Source of the DNA: Discostella pseudostelligera
Taxonomy: Eukaryota > Bacillariophyta > Thalassiosirophyceae > Thalassiosirales > Thalassiosiraceae
Direction of reading: 5' to 3'
Assembly: GCA_036940085.1 (NCBI GenBank)
Contig: JALLBK010000923.1
Coordinates: forward strand, 1-30,178
Length of the DNA: 30,178 nucleotides
Below, piece by piece: positions 1 to 10,350 of this stretch. A model generated the notes under the pieces. That model worked only from the letters and a program-made list of their open reading frames with translations, did not search any database and had not been told where the DNA came from. How positions within the stretch are numbered: the first letter of the stretch is position 1; every line of letters starts with the position of its first letter. The translations under genes were made by a program, and so were the position numbers.

Positions 1-3000
1 AACTCTACCGCTGGCATTGCCCAAACAGCTCCGGGATTTTCAAGTCAGGTCCTTCCCATCAACAACACTATCAACTCGAACAATCCTAGCATTAATGACA
101 AGGAGGCGGGAGAAGAGTCCATGAAGCTCAAACCACCATCAATTAAGGGAGTCTTCAGGCCCCTAAATCAACCCAAGGGGGGTCAACCAGTCACCACTCG
201 GTTTCGTCGTTCATCTTCTGCTGATAGCATACCGGCAACTTCACCCATCACTCCTTTAATGACGCCTGCCGAAACTGGTACTAGTGCCAGGAGCGGTAAT
301 AGTGCTGAGTTCGCAGCAATGCAACAGTTGGCACACATCGTCGTCGGTCTGCGCACCGAATTACGAGCGGCAACTCTAGCCAGAGATGATCTTGAAACCA
401 AGCTAAAAAGTCTTCAGAAGGACGGAAGTCCGAACTCGATTGATATCAAGTGTCGTGTACTCGAGCGGGAAAATGCCGACTTGCAAGCAGACATCGATGC
501 CTTCATCGCTGAGCAGGATGATCTCAAGAGCGACCTTCGGGAGTTGCAGGAGGAAAAGAATATGCTGAACGATTTAATTTCTCGTCTTAAGAAGGAGAAT
601 GGTAGATTATCCATAACTTCCAAGGTCTCGTCGGGCACCACTGCAACCAATAATCACGTCAGTTGCAGTCATCATAATTCGTTCAAGTCGACAACGGAGT
701 CGGTGCAAGATCTCGACGAACGCATCCACTTTTTGACAGAAGAGAATCATAATCTCGAGTCGGAACTCCAACTGTTAGTGAATGAGAAGTCAGTGCTGGT
801 CAACTCAGGCGACACGCGAAACTGTGAAATCCAACAGCTACGCTCAATAGCCAAGGAAACTGCGCTACATCATTCTGAGGTGGTGGCTGAGAAGGATCGT
901 GCCATACATGGTCTGCAAGAGAAGATTGATTCACTCAAGGGGAAATGCGGCAGGTTAGAAAAAGAGTGTCAGGAAAGAAAAACCGATGTTGAATTACTGG
1001 AGGGATTGGTGGCGCAGCAGGACGAAGAGTTGAATCTTTTTCGTGGCTTGTCCCCAGCAGAACTTCAGAAGAAGGGCGAGGAAGCCGAGCTCTTGCAACA
1101 GAAGTTGGCTCAGGTCGAGAATGAAAAGAATGAAGTGAACGATCATAACTTGGCATTAGAATATATTATGCTAGGACTCAAAAAGAAAGTTGAGCTTCTC
1201 CTCAAGGAACGCGATACCTCAAAATTGGAAATGGACGAAATAAAGTTGAGCTGGGCAGGGTCGATGTCAGAACAGGCTAGCGAGTCGGCATCAAACGCCA
1301 ATCTCAAATCTCAGCAAAAAGTTATAAGTGAGGCTAACAATGTCATTGCAATGCTAAAGGATGAACTCGATCGCAAGGATGTCGAAGTTAATGAAGTGGT
1401 TAAAGCTATGGCATCATTGAAAGAGCAAATCAGACGGGCTCACGAGTCAATCTCTTCATTGCATGAGCAAAACGCCAAGATGAAATCAGACTATGATGCC
1501 GCCCTTGAAGAAATTGAGAAGTTACAAAGTTCACAGACGAAAGACGGCGACGATGAGCGGGCATCCATCCATCGTAAGCTGAGCGAAGATATGAATGCAT
1601 TGTTGAACGAGCTTAGCGATGTGAGGAGGAAAAGCAACGGCAAGGTGCTAGCATTGCAAAAAGAGATCCGTGAGCTTCAAGAGGGCAAGGAAAAGTTGGA
1701 ACACGATTTAGACGAAAGTTCAGATGCCATTGTTGTTTTGAGGGAGACATTGAAGGAAATGGAAAATGGGAGAATAGCAAGAGACTCCAAAATCAGGGAA
1801 CTGAGAGCGTCGATAGAGGAGAAGGAATTGTCATTGAAGGATGCAGAGTCAACTCGTACGTTGATGCAGTCAGAGCATCAAGTCAACGTGGAAACCATTA
1901 CAACATTACAGAAAATGATTTCATCACTCGAATCCTCGCAGGAGGACTTGGAGGAGGAATTAAATGCGAGCGCCCTGGCTATACACGACCTCAAGGATCA
2001 ACTCGAGATGGAAAACAGGGCTGGTGCTTCTGATTTCGAGAAGATGCTCAAGATCGCTCATGAGGAGAATGCAAAGCTGAAAGAGCGTGTTTCAGAGCTT
2101 ATCGAGGTGAACAAAAGGATGAAGAACGAGGTCAAGGACTTGGGTAATAGTTTGGCAAGGGCTTCAGCTATGAATGATGCAGGAAATTCGACCACTTCTC
2201 TGATGGCGAGTGGTCTAGTATCATCCGATCCAACCGCATCGTGCGATGCTCTCATTTCTGAACTCAAGAAACAGATCAAGAACATAGTTTCTGCGCGTAA
2301 TGCAGCACTCAAAGAAGTCGAGATGTTACGAAATGATTCTGTTTCGCTGTCGGAGGCAACGATGCCCCCGCCAAGTCCTGTTGCTGTTAAACGAGTCGGT
2401 GGTTTAGAGATTGCCAAGTTGTCATCACTCACGACATTGCCAGAGGATAGTGATGATCCGTCGATCAAGACTGGGGAAAAGTCAACGACGGCGAATTCAA
2501 GCTCCCCTTCAAATACGGGGTCTCGTGGAAGTAGCTTACTTGAGGCCGCCAAAAAGCTGTGTGGCAAGCTCGATGAGAAAAGATCGAAAGAATCCCTGAA
2601 GACCGCGAACACTACCCCCACGGAACCAGCTTTGTCGGAAGATACGAGAATGAATGGGGTCAAACGATTGCCTTCAAGGGATGCAGTCCAAGTCGTGAAT
2701 GTTGTCGACCAAGATGAAGATATTGCAAGCACCAATGAGGTCAAGGACGATTCTCCAAAGGAAACAACTGATAATGGTGAAGTCAATGCCAAGTCTCCTT
2801 CGTCAACTCCTAAAGAAGGGACGAAATCGAACAGGCCACGGGTAGACATAGATCAACTATCACACATTTACATGGAAAAGTGCGGCTTATCGAGGTTCAG
2901 TGACATTTCGTCAGACTCGTCCCGTCGACTTCGTAAGCCCCACAAGATCAGCACGACCGCAAAGAAAGTGAAGATTTGTCGTAATGGTGTTTTCATGGGA

Positions 3001-3649
3001 ACGTACGAGGGAGATCTAAATGCAGAAGGACAGCGGCACGGCTGCGGGGTACTACTTTGCGACAATGGAAATTCCTACGAGGGCGAATGGAAGAATGATA
3101 AGCGAGATGGTTTCGGTACTGCCCGATACAGTTCTGGGGATGTCTACGATGGACAGTGGCAGCGCGGCCGAAGGCACGGCCATGGCGTCATGTACATCGA
3201 GGCGGGTGATACGTACATCGGTAGTTGGAAGAATGGCTTAAAGCACGGTGAGTGGACAACTTGCTTTGTAGTTGTTGATTCTGTGCAGTGGTGCTTTGCG
3301 ATATTCTTTACAGAGCGAGGGCAGTCTTTGTTGTGTTTGGCATGGTTGTACCCGCTCACGTCATTGTCGCCATTCTTACAACATCTCATCACTATTTTCA
3401 TGCTTACTTTGATCAATACACCCTTATGTAGGAGCTGGAACATACCACTGGGCCGATGGAGAGGTAGACGTCAGCTGGTATCAGGATGATGTGCGAATGG
3501 GAGAAGGGGTGCGATGGAGTGCCAATCGACAAAAGGCGTTTCGACTATTACGTGGACGAAAAAAGGAAGAGTTGACTTTGGACGAAGCTTTTGTCACTGC
3601 AGATGCGTTGGGACTTAACCTCGAGCACTTCGAGTCTGGAATCTCATGA
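1..3649 (+). CDS. Coiled-coil protein with C-terminal MORN repeats (5' partial)
   Basis: The reading frame is open from base 1, so the true N-terminus probably lies outside the window; the first visible Met is at 121. About 1154 residues are visible. Most of the protein is heptad-rich, Glu/Lys/Leu-rich coiled coil, from roughly 320 to 2330 nt, followed by a Ser/Thr/Pro-rich linker. The C-terminus holds about five MORN repeats of the type YEGEWKNDKRDGFG, from nt 3004 to about 3520. A GT-AG intron (3248-3431) interrupts the fourth repeat. Splicing restores the repeat as KHGAGTYHWADGEVDVSW and reaches a TGA at 3647-3649. MORN repeats commonly bind membranes or scaffold proteins at the cell cortex or cytoskeleton, so a structural or scaffolding role is inferred. 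No catalytic domain is visible. The exact function is unknown. Confidence 0.85.
3248..3431 (+). other. Intron in the MORN protein gene
   Basis: The donor is CACG|GTGAGT and the acceptor is TTATGTAG|GAGC. Without splicing, the frame runs into hydrophobic, non-MORN sequence and stops at 3489. Removing these 184 bases keeps the frame and continues the MORN pattern. Confidence 0.9.
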
Positions 3650-3709
3650 ATAGAGAATATTAATTAATTTATGTTCATGTGTGTTGCAAAGAATCGACGC
3701 CTTACAAGT

Positions 3710-5588
3710 TTAATAAGATTTTTCTACCTCGAACATGTCTTTCATAAGTTCGACAATTCGCGAATAATCACCCCTGAACTCGGATTCGTCATCATTCATA
3801 ATGTGCGCCCATCCAGTGTCACTCCGAATGTCGATTGTCTTTGAGATGGGATTGCCAACCTCCATGAATTGTGGGTAGACATGCAGATCCATTACACTCG
3901 GCAAGTCTTCGATCTCTTCAAGCACTTCATACCGTATGCGAGAGATAATACCTTCAACGTGACTGACGAAATGGACGATTGCTCCGTATGCATTTGTGGT
4001 TGGAAGTGCTGGAATAGAATCCCACAGAGGACCCTTAGCATCACCGAGATATGCCACCAATACCATATCAAGTGCATTGTAGCCCATGCAAGCGTTAGTC
4101 AGTGGCATGAAGTCAGTGTTATGCTGCCGACAATTCACCTCAACGAGGCGGATCAGCATCTCACCCGTTCTGGAAGTGCCCACAATGACCTCAACGTGAG
4201 ATAGCCCCCATCGAACTCCCAATGCGTCCAAGGCTTTAAAGACATAGCTGCATACCTCTTGCTCCACACTCTCATCAGAGATCGATGCCAACTCAGTAGC
4301 ATAGTAAACAAACGGCGCACCGTTAATTGCTCGTTTGTCGTATCTCCACAAAGCCGCCACCTTTCTCTCGCCATCGCGGCAGACGACGTCAACTGCATAT
4401 TCTATCCCGGCTGCGAAATCTTGCACCAACACCTGCTCATGTTTCGCTTCCTTTGGTGAGCCGAATATTGGACTATTCAGAATTTTGTGAAATGCTTTGC
4501 GAAGAGAGGGAAGATTTGAACAGAGATGAACATCGTCGGAGGCCACGCCTCGTAGCGGCTTGACAACCACAAGACATCCGTCATCGTTTGCATCTTCGCC
4601 CAAACCCAACTTGATAGCGAAGGTTTCGGCCTCTTCTATTGTGCGGCAAGATTTCTGCTCTACTACATCTAATCCTCCTACTTCTGAAACAACTTTATTC
4701 ATCAAAAATTTGTCTCGTCTAGCGCTGTTCACTCCATCATGGCACTTTGGGTACAAACCCAATGCCACTCCCAACCGCTCAGCATCCTCCAAGCCAGAAT
4801 CAGATTCACAATAANCACTTTGGGTACAAACCCAATGCCACTCCCAACCGCTCAGCATCCTCCAAGCCAGAATCAGATTCACAATAAATACCACAGATTT
4901 CCAACGATGATGGAAGCAATGAGGTCCATGCCTTGACATCTTCTTCCTTTTCTAAATTGGGTAATCGGCATGACAGGTGATCCGTTTGTCCTTCTACTTC
5001 ATAGAGATATCGAGTCATAAAGTCGGAAAAGACATGAATTACCGCAGCTCCATGATTATGTAAAGCCGCATGAGCAATATATTGTCCATGATACGGAGAG
5101 AAGCCATCCATTATAACTAATGCCTTCGTGTGTGCATTCTGAGTTGGGATCTTTGTTGTACCGTCAACGTCACTCAGTGTATTTTCAGTAGAATCGTCTC
5201 CGAGTACCGTATCCGTTACAGGCCATGAAATTGAGGGTGTTGCTAATACATCAGACCATTTCTTCCGTAGCCTCTGCATCTCGTCACTAGAATCATTGTC
5301 ATTATCAAGTGTACCATCAGACCCCCCTCTAACGGCAAATGCTTTTGCCAACTGTGAGCATCTGATTGCATCGGTTTTAGTTTGCGGCGAGAATGTCCCA
5401 AAGGAATGTCTCATACCCACACCAAAGAGTCGACAGATTCTCAGCGAACGTGGTGAGAATTTTACTGATGCATCACATGTTGTTTTGGTCGAAGCGATGA
5501 GGAGAGCAATCAATCCCAACCGTGGCAACAGCGCGTCGGTGCTCATTATTCCTCGGAGGTAGGTAACAATCTTCCACAGGAACCGCAT
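3710..5588 (-). CDS. ATP-grasp domain ligase, interrupted by an assembly artefact
   Basis: Two overlapping minus-strand frames, 4806-5588 and 3710-about 4900, are the two halves of one protein. They are split by an N at 4815 flanked by identical 72-bp blocks. Dropping one block and the N leaves 1806 nt, a multiple of three, or 601 residues. The N-terminal part has a possible signal sequence: with the second Met (5546) as start, a hydrophobic LLPRLGLIALLIAS core follows. Next come a pre-ATP-grasp region (ALVIMDGFSPYHGQYIA) and the ATP-grasp fold: a lysine strand VVVKPLRGVASDD, the hinge-like VLVQDFAAGIEYAVDVV, and the Mg-binding RLVEVNCRQHN. The family joins a carboxylate to an amine or thiol using ATP; the substrate cannot be told from sequence. 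It converges on the MORN gene (60 bp between stops) and diverges from the TruA gene. Confidence 0.85.
4743..4887. repeat. Perfect 72-bp direct duplication around a single N (unmerged contig ends)
   Basis: Bases 4743-4814 and 4816-4887 are identical over 72 bp, with only an N (4815) between them. The block lies inside the ATP-grasp gene. The 73-base period breaks the frame, and removing it restores a continuous protein. This is what two overlapping contig ends joined by a placeholder N would look like. Confidence 0.93.
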
Positions 5589-5861
5589 TGCAGCGATTGG
5601 ACGAAGGAACTGAAACTATTGTACCGATGAATGACAGTGATGATGATTATTTGCTCAATGAGAAGCTGATGTTGGTCAATATCAGTGGCGGAGCCAATTA
5701 CAATTATCAATAGCGAGCGCCGGCGGACCGAGGACCGACGGCCGGCATGGTGCTATTGGGAGAGACTTTATTGTGAGGCTACGAGAGCGAGCTGGGACGG
5801 ACGACAGTCAGACACTAACAAAAAGCATAAGCATTGAGAATCGCATTCCATTGAATGAATA
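5589..5861. promoter_or_regulatory. Divergent promoter between ATP-grasp and TruA genes
   Basis: These 273 bp separate two divergent start codons, so both promoters must lie here or within the genes. The middle is GC-rich (about 5710-5750, repeated GCCGGCGG and GACCGACGG). No GGCGGGAA element of the kind found in other promoters in the window is present, and no clear TATA box is visible. Confidence 0.5.
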
Positions 5862-7475
5862 ATGATATCTCCCGTTCTACTGACATCCACTGCAACATCC
5901 GCGGCGCGTACTGCTGCTGCTACTACTACGGCATCATCATCGTTATCAAGCATCTCATTATTCACCCGCTATGTCTTCGCCGTTCAATATCACGGCGGGA
6001 ATTTTCTCGGATTTACCTACCAAGGACAACATGGAGAGGATTGCGTTGTGTACAACAAAAATGAAAGCATCAACATCCACAAAAGCAACAAGGAAACGCA
6101 GCACAAGATGATGGTGGCAGACTTGCGCGGTATCGAAAGTGTTGAGGGTAGGATACGCAAGGCTCTCGACAAATTGGTGGGAGCAAATAATTATACTAAC
6201 ATACAAGTCAGTTCTCGTACAGATCGGGGTGTGCATGCTTGGAGGAATACGTTTCAAGTCGATGTACGACCAAGAGGGGCAGTAAACAATGTTAACGACG
6301 AAAATTCTGCTACCGATGATGCTATTGCTACATCAGCTCGATCATCCAACCACCTGACAGCTACGGTATGGTGCCCAAAGAATCTTGTCAACGGATTAAA
6401 TTTCTATCTTAATCGACTTTCGAATCGTCCATCGACTACTTCTAATGCTGGCGACAACGATGAAAATGACAGCAGTGCAAGCAATTGCAATGAGTCCCAA
6501 ATTGGTGGCTTGACAAAGAAACGACAACGATATCGAACGCCAACAAAGGCAGTACAATTTAATGACACTCCAATTCTTCACCGTCACAATCAAACACTAA
6601 ACAGTGCTGTTCGCATATTATCATCGGCAATTGCACCGGATGTAACCATACCCAATAAAAGGCATAATCCCAATTTACCGGAATGCAAAATTAACAATCC
6701 AAAAGATTTTCCATGGGACGTACGATTGACAGCTACGAGACGAACGTATGCCTATCGGATATTGCATTCGTTTGAAGATGAAGGCGATGATGGTGATACA
6801 TTCCATTCTCGTTCGGATACTAGTGGGTGTTACGAATTTGGAGAGGACCAACATCGGAATGTCGCAACAATCACCATGCCCAACAGCCATTCCAGCACAT
6901 GTTACGATTCTCATCCGTTCGAGCATGATCGTGTCTGGCGAATCCACGAGAAGGAGACCCGTCGTCGATATAAAAGTACCAAACAGAATATTGTCAAAGG
7001 TCTTGATATTGATGCAATGAATCATGCAGCGAAGTATCTCGTTGGAACGCATGACTTTTCAAGCTTCCGGGGTAAGGGTTGTCAGCGTTCTAGTCCCATC
7101 GTCACGCTAGAGGATGTTTGGATAGATCAAGAACGATATCATGATAATGATGGTCATGGTGGTGGTATACTCAGTGCAGTGTGGAATAGGAGGCGCCATC
7201 ATGAAGTAGACAACAAAATGAATGGCAAAGAACTTCCCGTGCTACACATCAATCCATCACTCCATCTCATAACCATTGTCATCACGGGCCAAAGTTTCTT
7301 GTATCGTCAAGTAAGAAATATGGTGGCATGTTTAGTGGATGTCGGGAGAGGAAAACTCCAACCAGATCGCGTCAAAGAGATTTTAGAAAAGAGGGATCGA
7401 CGGTATGCATCGGGTATGGCACCTGCCCAAGGATTGTTCTTGGTGGATGTCGAGCATGGTGAATTCAAATTTTAG
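5862..7475 (+). CDS. tRNA pseudouridine synthase, TruA family
   Basis: This 537-residue protein converts uridine to pseudouridine in tRNA, probably in the anticodon arm as TruA/Pus enzymes do. The hallmark SSRTDRGVHA is present, with the catalytic Asp at residue 121. Other family motifs are RYVFAVQYHGGNFLGF near the N-terminus, RRTYAYRIL, HDFSSFRGKGCQ, and the C-terminal GQSFLYRQVRNMVACLVDVG and SGMAPAQGLFLVDV. The protein is nearly twice the bacterial length because of low-complexity insertions: an Asn/Asp/Ser-rich stretch at about residues 190-215 and another at about 300-365. The usual GWQxQ after the first strand is replaced by a longer GFTYQGQHGEDCVVYN segment. The first ~35 residues are Ser/Thr/Ala-rich with no acidic residue, so an organelle transit peptide is possible but unproven. 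The start is an ATG. Confidence 0.93.
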   Translation: MISPVLLTSTATSAARTAAATTTASSSLSSISLFTRYVFAVQYHGGNFLGFTYQGQHGEDCVVYNKNESINIHKSNKETQHKMMVADLRGIESVEGRIRKALDKLVGANNYTNIQVSSRTDRGVHAWRNTFQVDVRPRGAVNNVNDENSATDDAIATSARSSNHLTATVWCPKNLVNGLNFYLNRLSNRPSTTSNAGDNDENDSSASNCNESQIGGLTKKRQRYRTPTKAVQFNDTPILHRHNQTLNSAVRILSSAIAPDVTIPNKRHNPNLPECKINNPKDFPWDVRLTATRRTYAYRILHSFEDEGDDGDTFHSRSDTSGCYEFGEDQHRNVATITMPNSHSSTCYDSHPFEHDRVWRIHEKETRRRYKSTKQNIVKGLDIDAMNHAAKYLVGTHDFSSFRGKGCQRSSPIVTLEDVWIDQERYHDNDGHGGGILSAVWNRRRHHEVDNKMNGKELPVLHINPSLHLITIVITGQSFLYRQVRNMVACLVDVGRGKLQPDRVKEILEKRDRRYASGMAPAQGLFLVDVEHGEFKF

Positions 7476-7882
7476 GACTGAGTTGTGAGTGTAAAACATA
7501 CAACCATAAACAGTCAGCACAGATCTACACCCTTTCATTTACTTAGATATGAATGCAATTACAGATATCATTATGATTGGAAGAGGGAACTTTCATCCTC
7601 CTTGAGCAGGCATCCTCCTTGCCTTTGATGTAGAGATGAAGTGCGTGCCGAGCCACTTCCACGGGGAAAAGATTTGGCGGGAGACCATGGGAGCGCGCTA
7701 TTTTCTCCCACAAAATGGCGGGAAAGTAACCGCCGCCTCACCACAACCACCAACCACACATCAACCATCACCTCAACCATGGGTTCCGGACATTGACATC
7801 TTACTATCACTAACAACAAACAACTGCACCCACTCAACATCGTCACTACATCGTTCAAGCAATATATCTCTTGGTGGTGAAA
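7476..7882. promoter_or_regulatory. Intergenic region with two E2F-like sites upstream of the CvfB-like gene
   Basis: This 407-bp stretch holds the TruA 3' end and the promoter of the next gene. Two same-orientation E2F-type elements are visible: TTTGGCGGGA at 7673-7682 and ATGGCGGGAAA at 7715-7725, 210 and 160 bp before the ATG. Between them is a small inverted repeat, TGGGAG...CTCCCA (about 7688-7710). No gene is supported here. Confidence 0.55.
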
Positions 7883-8689
7883 ATGATACAGATATTGCTG
7901 CTCACAATGTCAGCCTTACTTCCTCGCTCTGCTGTTAGTGCATTCTCCTGTCATGTTCGTTCTTCGCCGAGACAATCCAGATCTATCGCGTGTGGAAAAT
8001 ATTCCCACCATCATCGAATGTTCGCCATATCAAGTTCGATGGTATACTCCTCGATTCAACGCACCACCACATCATTGAATCTCCTATCAAAAGATTTCTC
8101 TACGAACGTTTCGAATGAAAAATGGAGCACATCAATTGCACAGTCAACACATGACGACCCAGAAATATATCAGCCTACATTCAAAAAGGGAGATATGGTA
8201 ATGGTAGAAGTCATATATTTTGGTCCATTGGGCGCGTCTGTAGATGTTGTGGCACATAACACTCATAATCCATCGGATTGCATTTCACAAGATGATCCAG
8301 CGTTGGGAAGAGGGATGATACTGCAACGTGAGATTAACTACTTTCGTCGAGGTAGGGGCGGAGTTGACATTGTCAAGTATGAAATCTTACCGGCATATGT
8401 TGAAAATGTTCGGGAGGGGGAATTCGAGGAGGGTAAAATTGAGGAGCGGCTGGATATTAGTTTGCGTCCTCCGGGTGGGAAAGCAAAAGCACAAGAGTTG
8501 GGAGAGCAGATATTGGAAAGATTGAAGGAGTCAAATAACGGAGTATTGAATGTCGGGGACAAGAGCAGCCCTGAAGAAATTGATGAAATATTTCCAGGAG
8601 CAAGTAAAAGCGCTTTTAAAAAAGCAGTCTCAGGTCTGTATCGGAGAGGTTTAGTGAGCCCAGGATCCGATTCAATTACGTTAATGTAA
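7883..8689 (+). CDS. Plastid-targeted CvfB-like S1-domain RNA-binding protein
   Basis: The ATG at 7883 gives 268 residues; earlier in-frame codons are only TTG or GTG. The N-terminus is a signal peptide ending AVSA (residue 20) followed at once by Phe21 and a basic Ser/Arg-rich stretch. This fits the bipartite plastid presequence of diatoms. The mature part has an S1-type beta-barrel region (KKGDMVMVEVIYFGPLGASVDVV) and a second strand-rich segment containing IEERLDISLRPPG. The C-terminal winged helix, DKSSPEEIDEIF followed by KSAFKKAVSGLYRRGLV, is the signature of bacterial CvfB (an S1/winged-helix RNA-binding protein). Bacterial CvfB is about the same length with several S1 domains; this copy keeps fewer. 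A role in plastid RNA handling is inferred. Two E2F-like sites lie upstream. Confidence 0.85.
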   Translation: MIQILLLTMSALLPRSAVSAFSCHVRSSPRQSRSIACGKYSHHHRMFAISSSMVYSSIQRTTTSLNLLSKDFSTNVSNEKWSTSIAQSTHDDPEIYQPTFKKGDMVMVEVIYFGPLGASVDVVAHNTHNPSDCISQDDPALGRGMILQREINYFRRGRGGVDIVKYEILPAYVENVREGEFEEGKIEERLDISLRPPGGKAKAQELGEQILERLKESNNGVLNVGDKSSPEEIDEIFPGASKSAFKKAVSGLYRRGLVSPGSDSITLM

Positions 8690-8981
8690 CTGAAGGATAT
8701 TGATCCACAGTCTCTATTGTTAAGCTCGATTCACTATTGTGCAGCATTGATCATGCATCATAGATTGCTGTGCATATAAACAATATACAAGTATGTATCT
8801 TACCTGACGAAAGAAACACCCTGTGACGGCGATTGCAACCGAGGGATTGTGCTGATTGGGGATCAGTTATTCGCCAAGTTGACTGCATCGCAACAGACAT
8901 GGTAGGCCGCGAGGGTGCATTTCTAACGAAGTTCATTTAGTGGAATGACTCACCATCAAAAAATCCCACGTCTTCAAAACG

Positions 8982-10226
8982 TTACGCTTGCTCGATACGA
9001 GGCTTTTTGGTCACCGCATGTTGTAATGAACAATTTGGATCCTCACAATATCCTACCCGGGAGAACGCAGGACAAATCTCAACATCCCACCGAACTTTGA
9101 CATGTTTGAAGGGACATTCATCGCCTTTGGAGCACATACCATTCCGCTGGAAAAACACGCATATTGGACGTGAAGCTTCCGTGGATACATCATGTCGTAG
9201 AGTGCAGTGAACATTACTGCATCGTAAACCGCGGGCATACGTCGGACAGATGGGTGTAGAAGATAGGTCTTGTGGTTTGACGCGTACCAGCCCCTTGTTC
9301 TTCCCACAGGATGCTTTGCCACCATGAAAAGAGGTACCTCTATCTCTACCGCTACCCCTGCCTCTACCGCTGCCTCTGCCGATCCCCATACCCGTGTTCT
9401 GATAACAAAAATCTGTCAATGTTTTCTGCGGTTGAGGATCAGATGATTGATGATCATTAGCAAGAATATTTGATTCTTTTCCCACTTCTAATGCAGTACT
9501 TTGATCTTCTGCTGACGGCTCGTGAGATCCCTCGCCATTGTAGAGTGGTGGTTTATTCAAACAAATTCGACGAGGTCCCGTTGTGGTAACATCGCGTTTC
9601 CTGGCGTACGATCCAGCTGCTGATTGTTGAGCCTTCTTGCTCATAAAACTTGCGTCGATATTATCTTCTCCGCTATAGCCTTTATGTAACCGTGGCGACT
9701 GACGTTTCCATGTATGAGACATGCTCGCTGCAAAAGCTGTTGATGCAAATGTCGCTGTGGAGTTGACGATCGGTTCACTTTCTTTACTTCCTAAAGTTGT
9801 GGCATCATTCGAAGATTTTTCTTCCCCCGACGCAGCAGCTGCACTTTCTCTTTTGGTGACAAGCTTATGTGCCCCCATTCGTTCAAGGATGGGGACTTCA
9901 CCCTCTGCAATTGCAACCCCCAAAGCTGCGGACGCGACAGTAGTGGTTGCCTCTGTTTGTTGCGTCGCCGAGCCATCATTTGAATCCTTCAATTCATCAT
10001 GACTATTAAAATCGTGGCTAGGGGCTCTCACCCACTTGTTACCCCCGCTATGCGCAGGGGGAATTCTTCCTCGACCCCCATAGACACTACCGTCGCCGCG
10101 GCCTCGCCCACGCCCCCGACCTCGCCTCACTGATGCTCTGCCGGTTTGCCCTCGCCCAAGAGAATGAAACTGATCGTTACTCCTACTTGAACGCACATAG
10201 CGCATAGAGCTCCGCTGGTTATCCAT
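8982..10226 (-). CDS. RGG-rich protein with three C-terminal CCCH zinc fingers
   Basis: The 414-residue product starts at an ATG (10224-10226). The N-terminus is Arg/Gly-rich (RRGRGRGRGRG, about residues 34-55), with a second RG cluster at about 290-310. The middle is Ser/Ala/Thr-rich and probably disordered. Three CCCH fingers end the protein: CX8CX4CX3H at residues 327-345, CX8CX5CX3H at 356-375 and CX8CX4CX3H at 385-403. The arrangement (ICPTYARGLRC, then PICVFFQRNGMC, then HVKVRWDVEICPAFSRVGYC) resembles the ZC3H3-type nuclear mRNA-processing proteins. RNA binding in mRNA 3'-end processing or export is therefore likely but inferred. RG clusters are typical arginine-methylation and RNA-contact regions. 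It diverges from the V-ATPase H gene, and its promoter carries a perfect TTTGGCGGGAAA. Confidence 0.87.
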   Translation of the reverse strand: MDNQRSSMRYVRSSRSNDQFHSLGRGQTGRASVRRGRGRGRGRGDGSVYGGRGRIPPAHSGGNKWVRAPSHDFNSHDELKDSNDGSATQQTEATTTVASAALGVAIAEGEVPILERMGAHKLVTKRESAAAASGEEKSSNDATTLGSKESEPIVNSTATFASTAFAASMSHTWKRQSPRLHKGYSGEDNIDASFMSKKAQQSAAGSYARKRDVTTTGPRRICLNKPPLYNGEGSHEPSAEDQSTALEVGKESNILANDHQSSDPQPQKTLTDFCYQNTGMGIGRGSGRGRGSGRDRGTSFHGGKASCGKNKGLVRVKPQDLSSTPICPTYARGLRCSNVHCTLRHDVSTEASRPICVFFQRNGMCSKGDECPFKHVKVRWDVEICPAFSRVGYCEDPNCSLQHAVTKKPRIEQA

Positions 10227-10289
10227 GGCAGCATTGGGTAGTTACCTATTCGATGATTGGTCGGAGATAGGGCATCGATATCTTCACCG

Positions 10290-10339
10290 ACCATCGACAA
10301 TCTACCATCGACCATCGACAATCGATGTCGATTGTCGAT
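10290..10339. repeat. CATCGACAATC repeats ending in a 12-bp-arm inverted repeat
   Basis: ACCATCGACAATC occurs at 10290-10302 and again at 10311-10323, with a partial copy (ACCATCG) between them. The last copy forms a perfect inverted repeat, ATCGACAATCGA (10314-10325), TG spacer, TCGATTGTCGAT (10328-10339). It sits 64 to 113 bp before the CCCH start codon, just inside the E2F-like site. Confidence 0.85.
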
Positions 10340-10350
10340 TGAACTGATGT

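Noticed and set aside
2058..2849. Minus-strand open frame of 263 codons inside the coiled-coil gene
   Set aside because: It lies wholly antisense to a strongly supported coding exon and is Ser/Leu-rich low complexity, as expected from the complement of Glu/Lys/Asp codons. No domain is visible.
3144..3443. Minus-strand frame overlapping the MORN exon and intron
   Set aside because: It is antisense to the exon and spans the intron by chance, with no supporting motif.
8751..8936. Minus-strand frame of 61 codons between two convergent genes
   Set aside because: Too short, with no recognisable motif. Only splice-like signals nearby keep it of interest, and these are listed separately.
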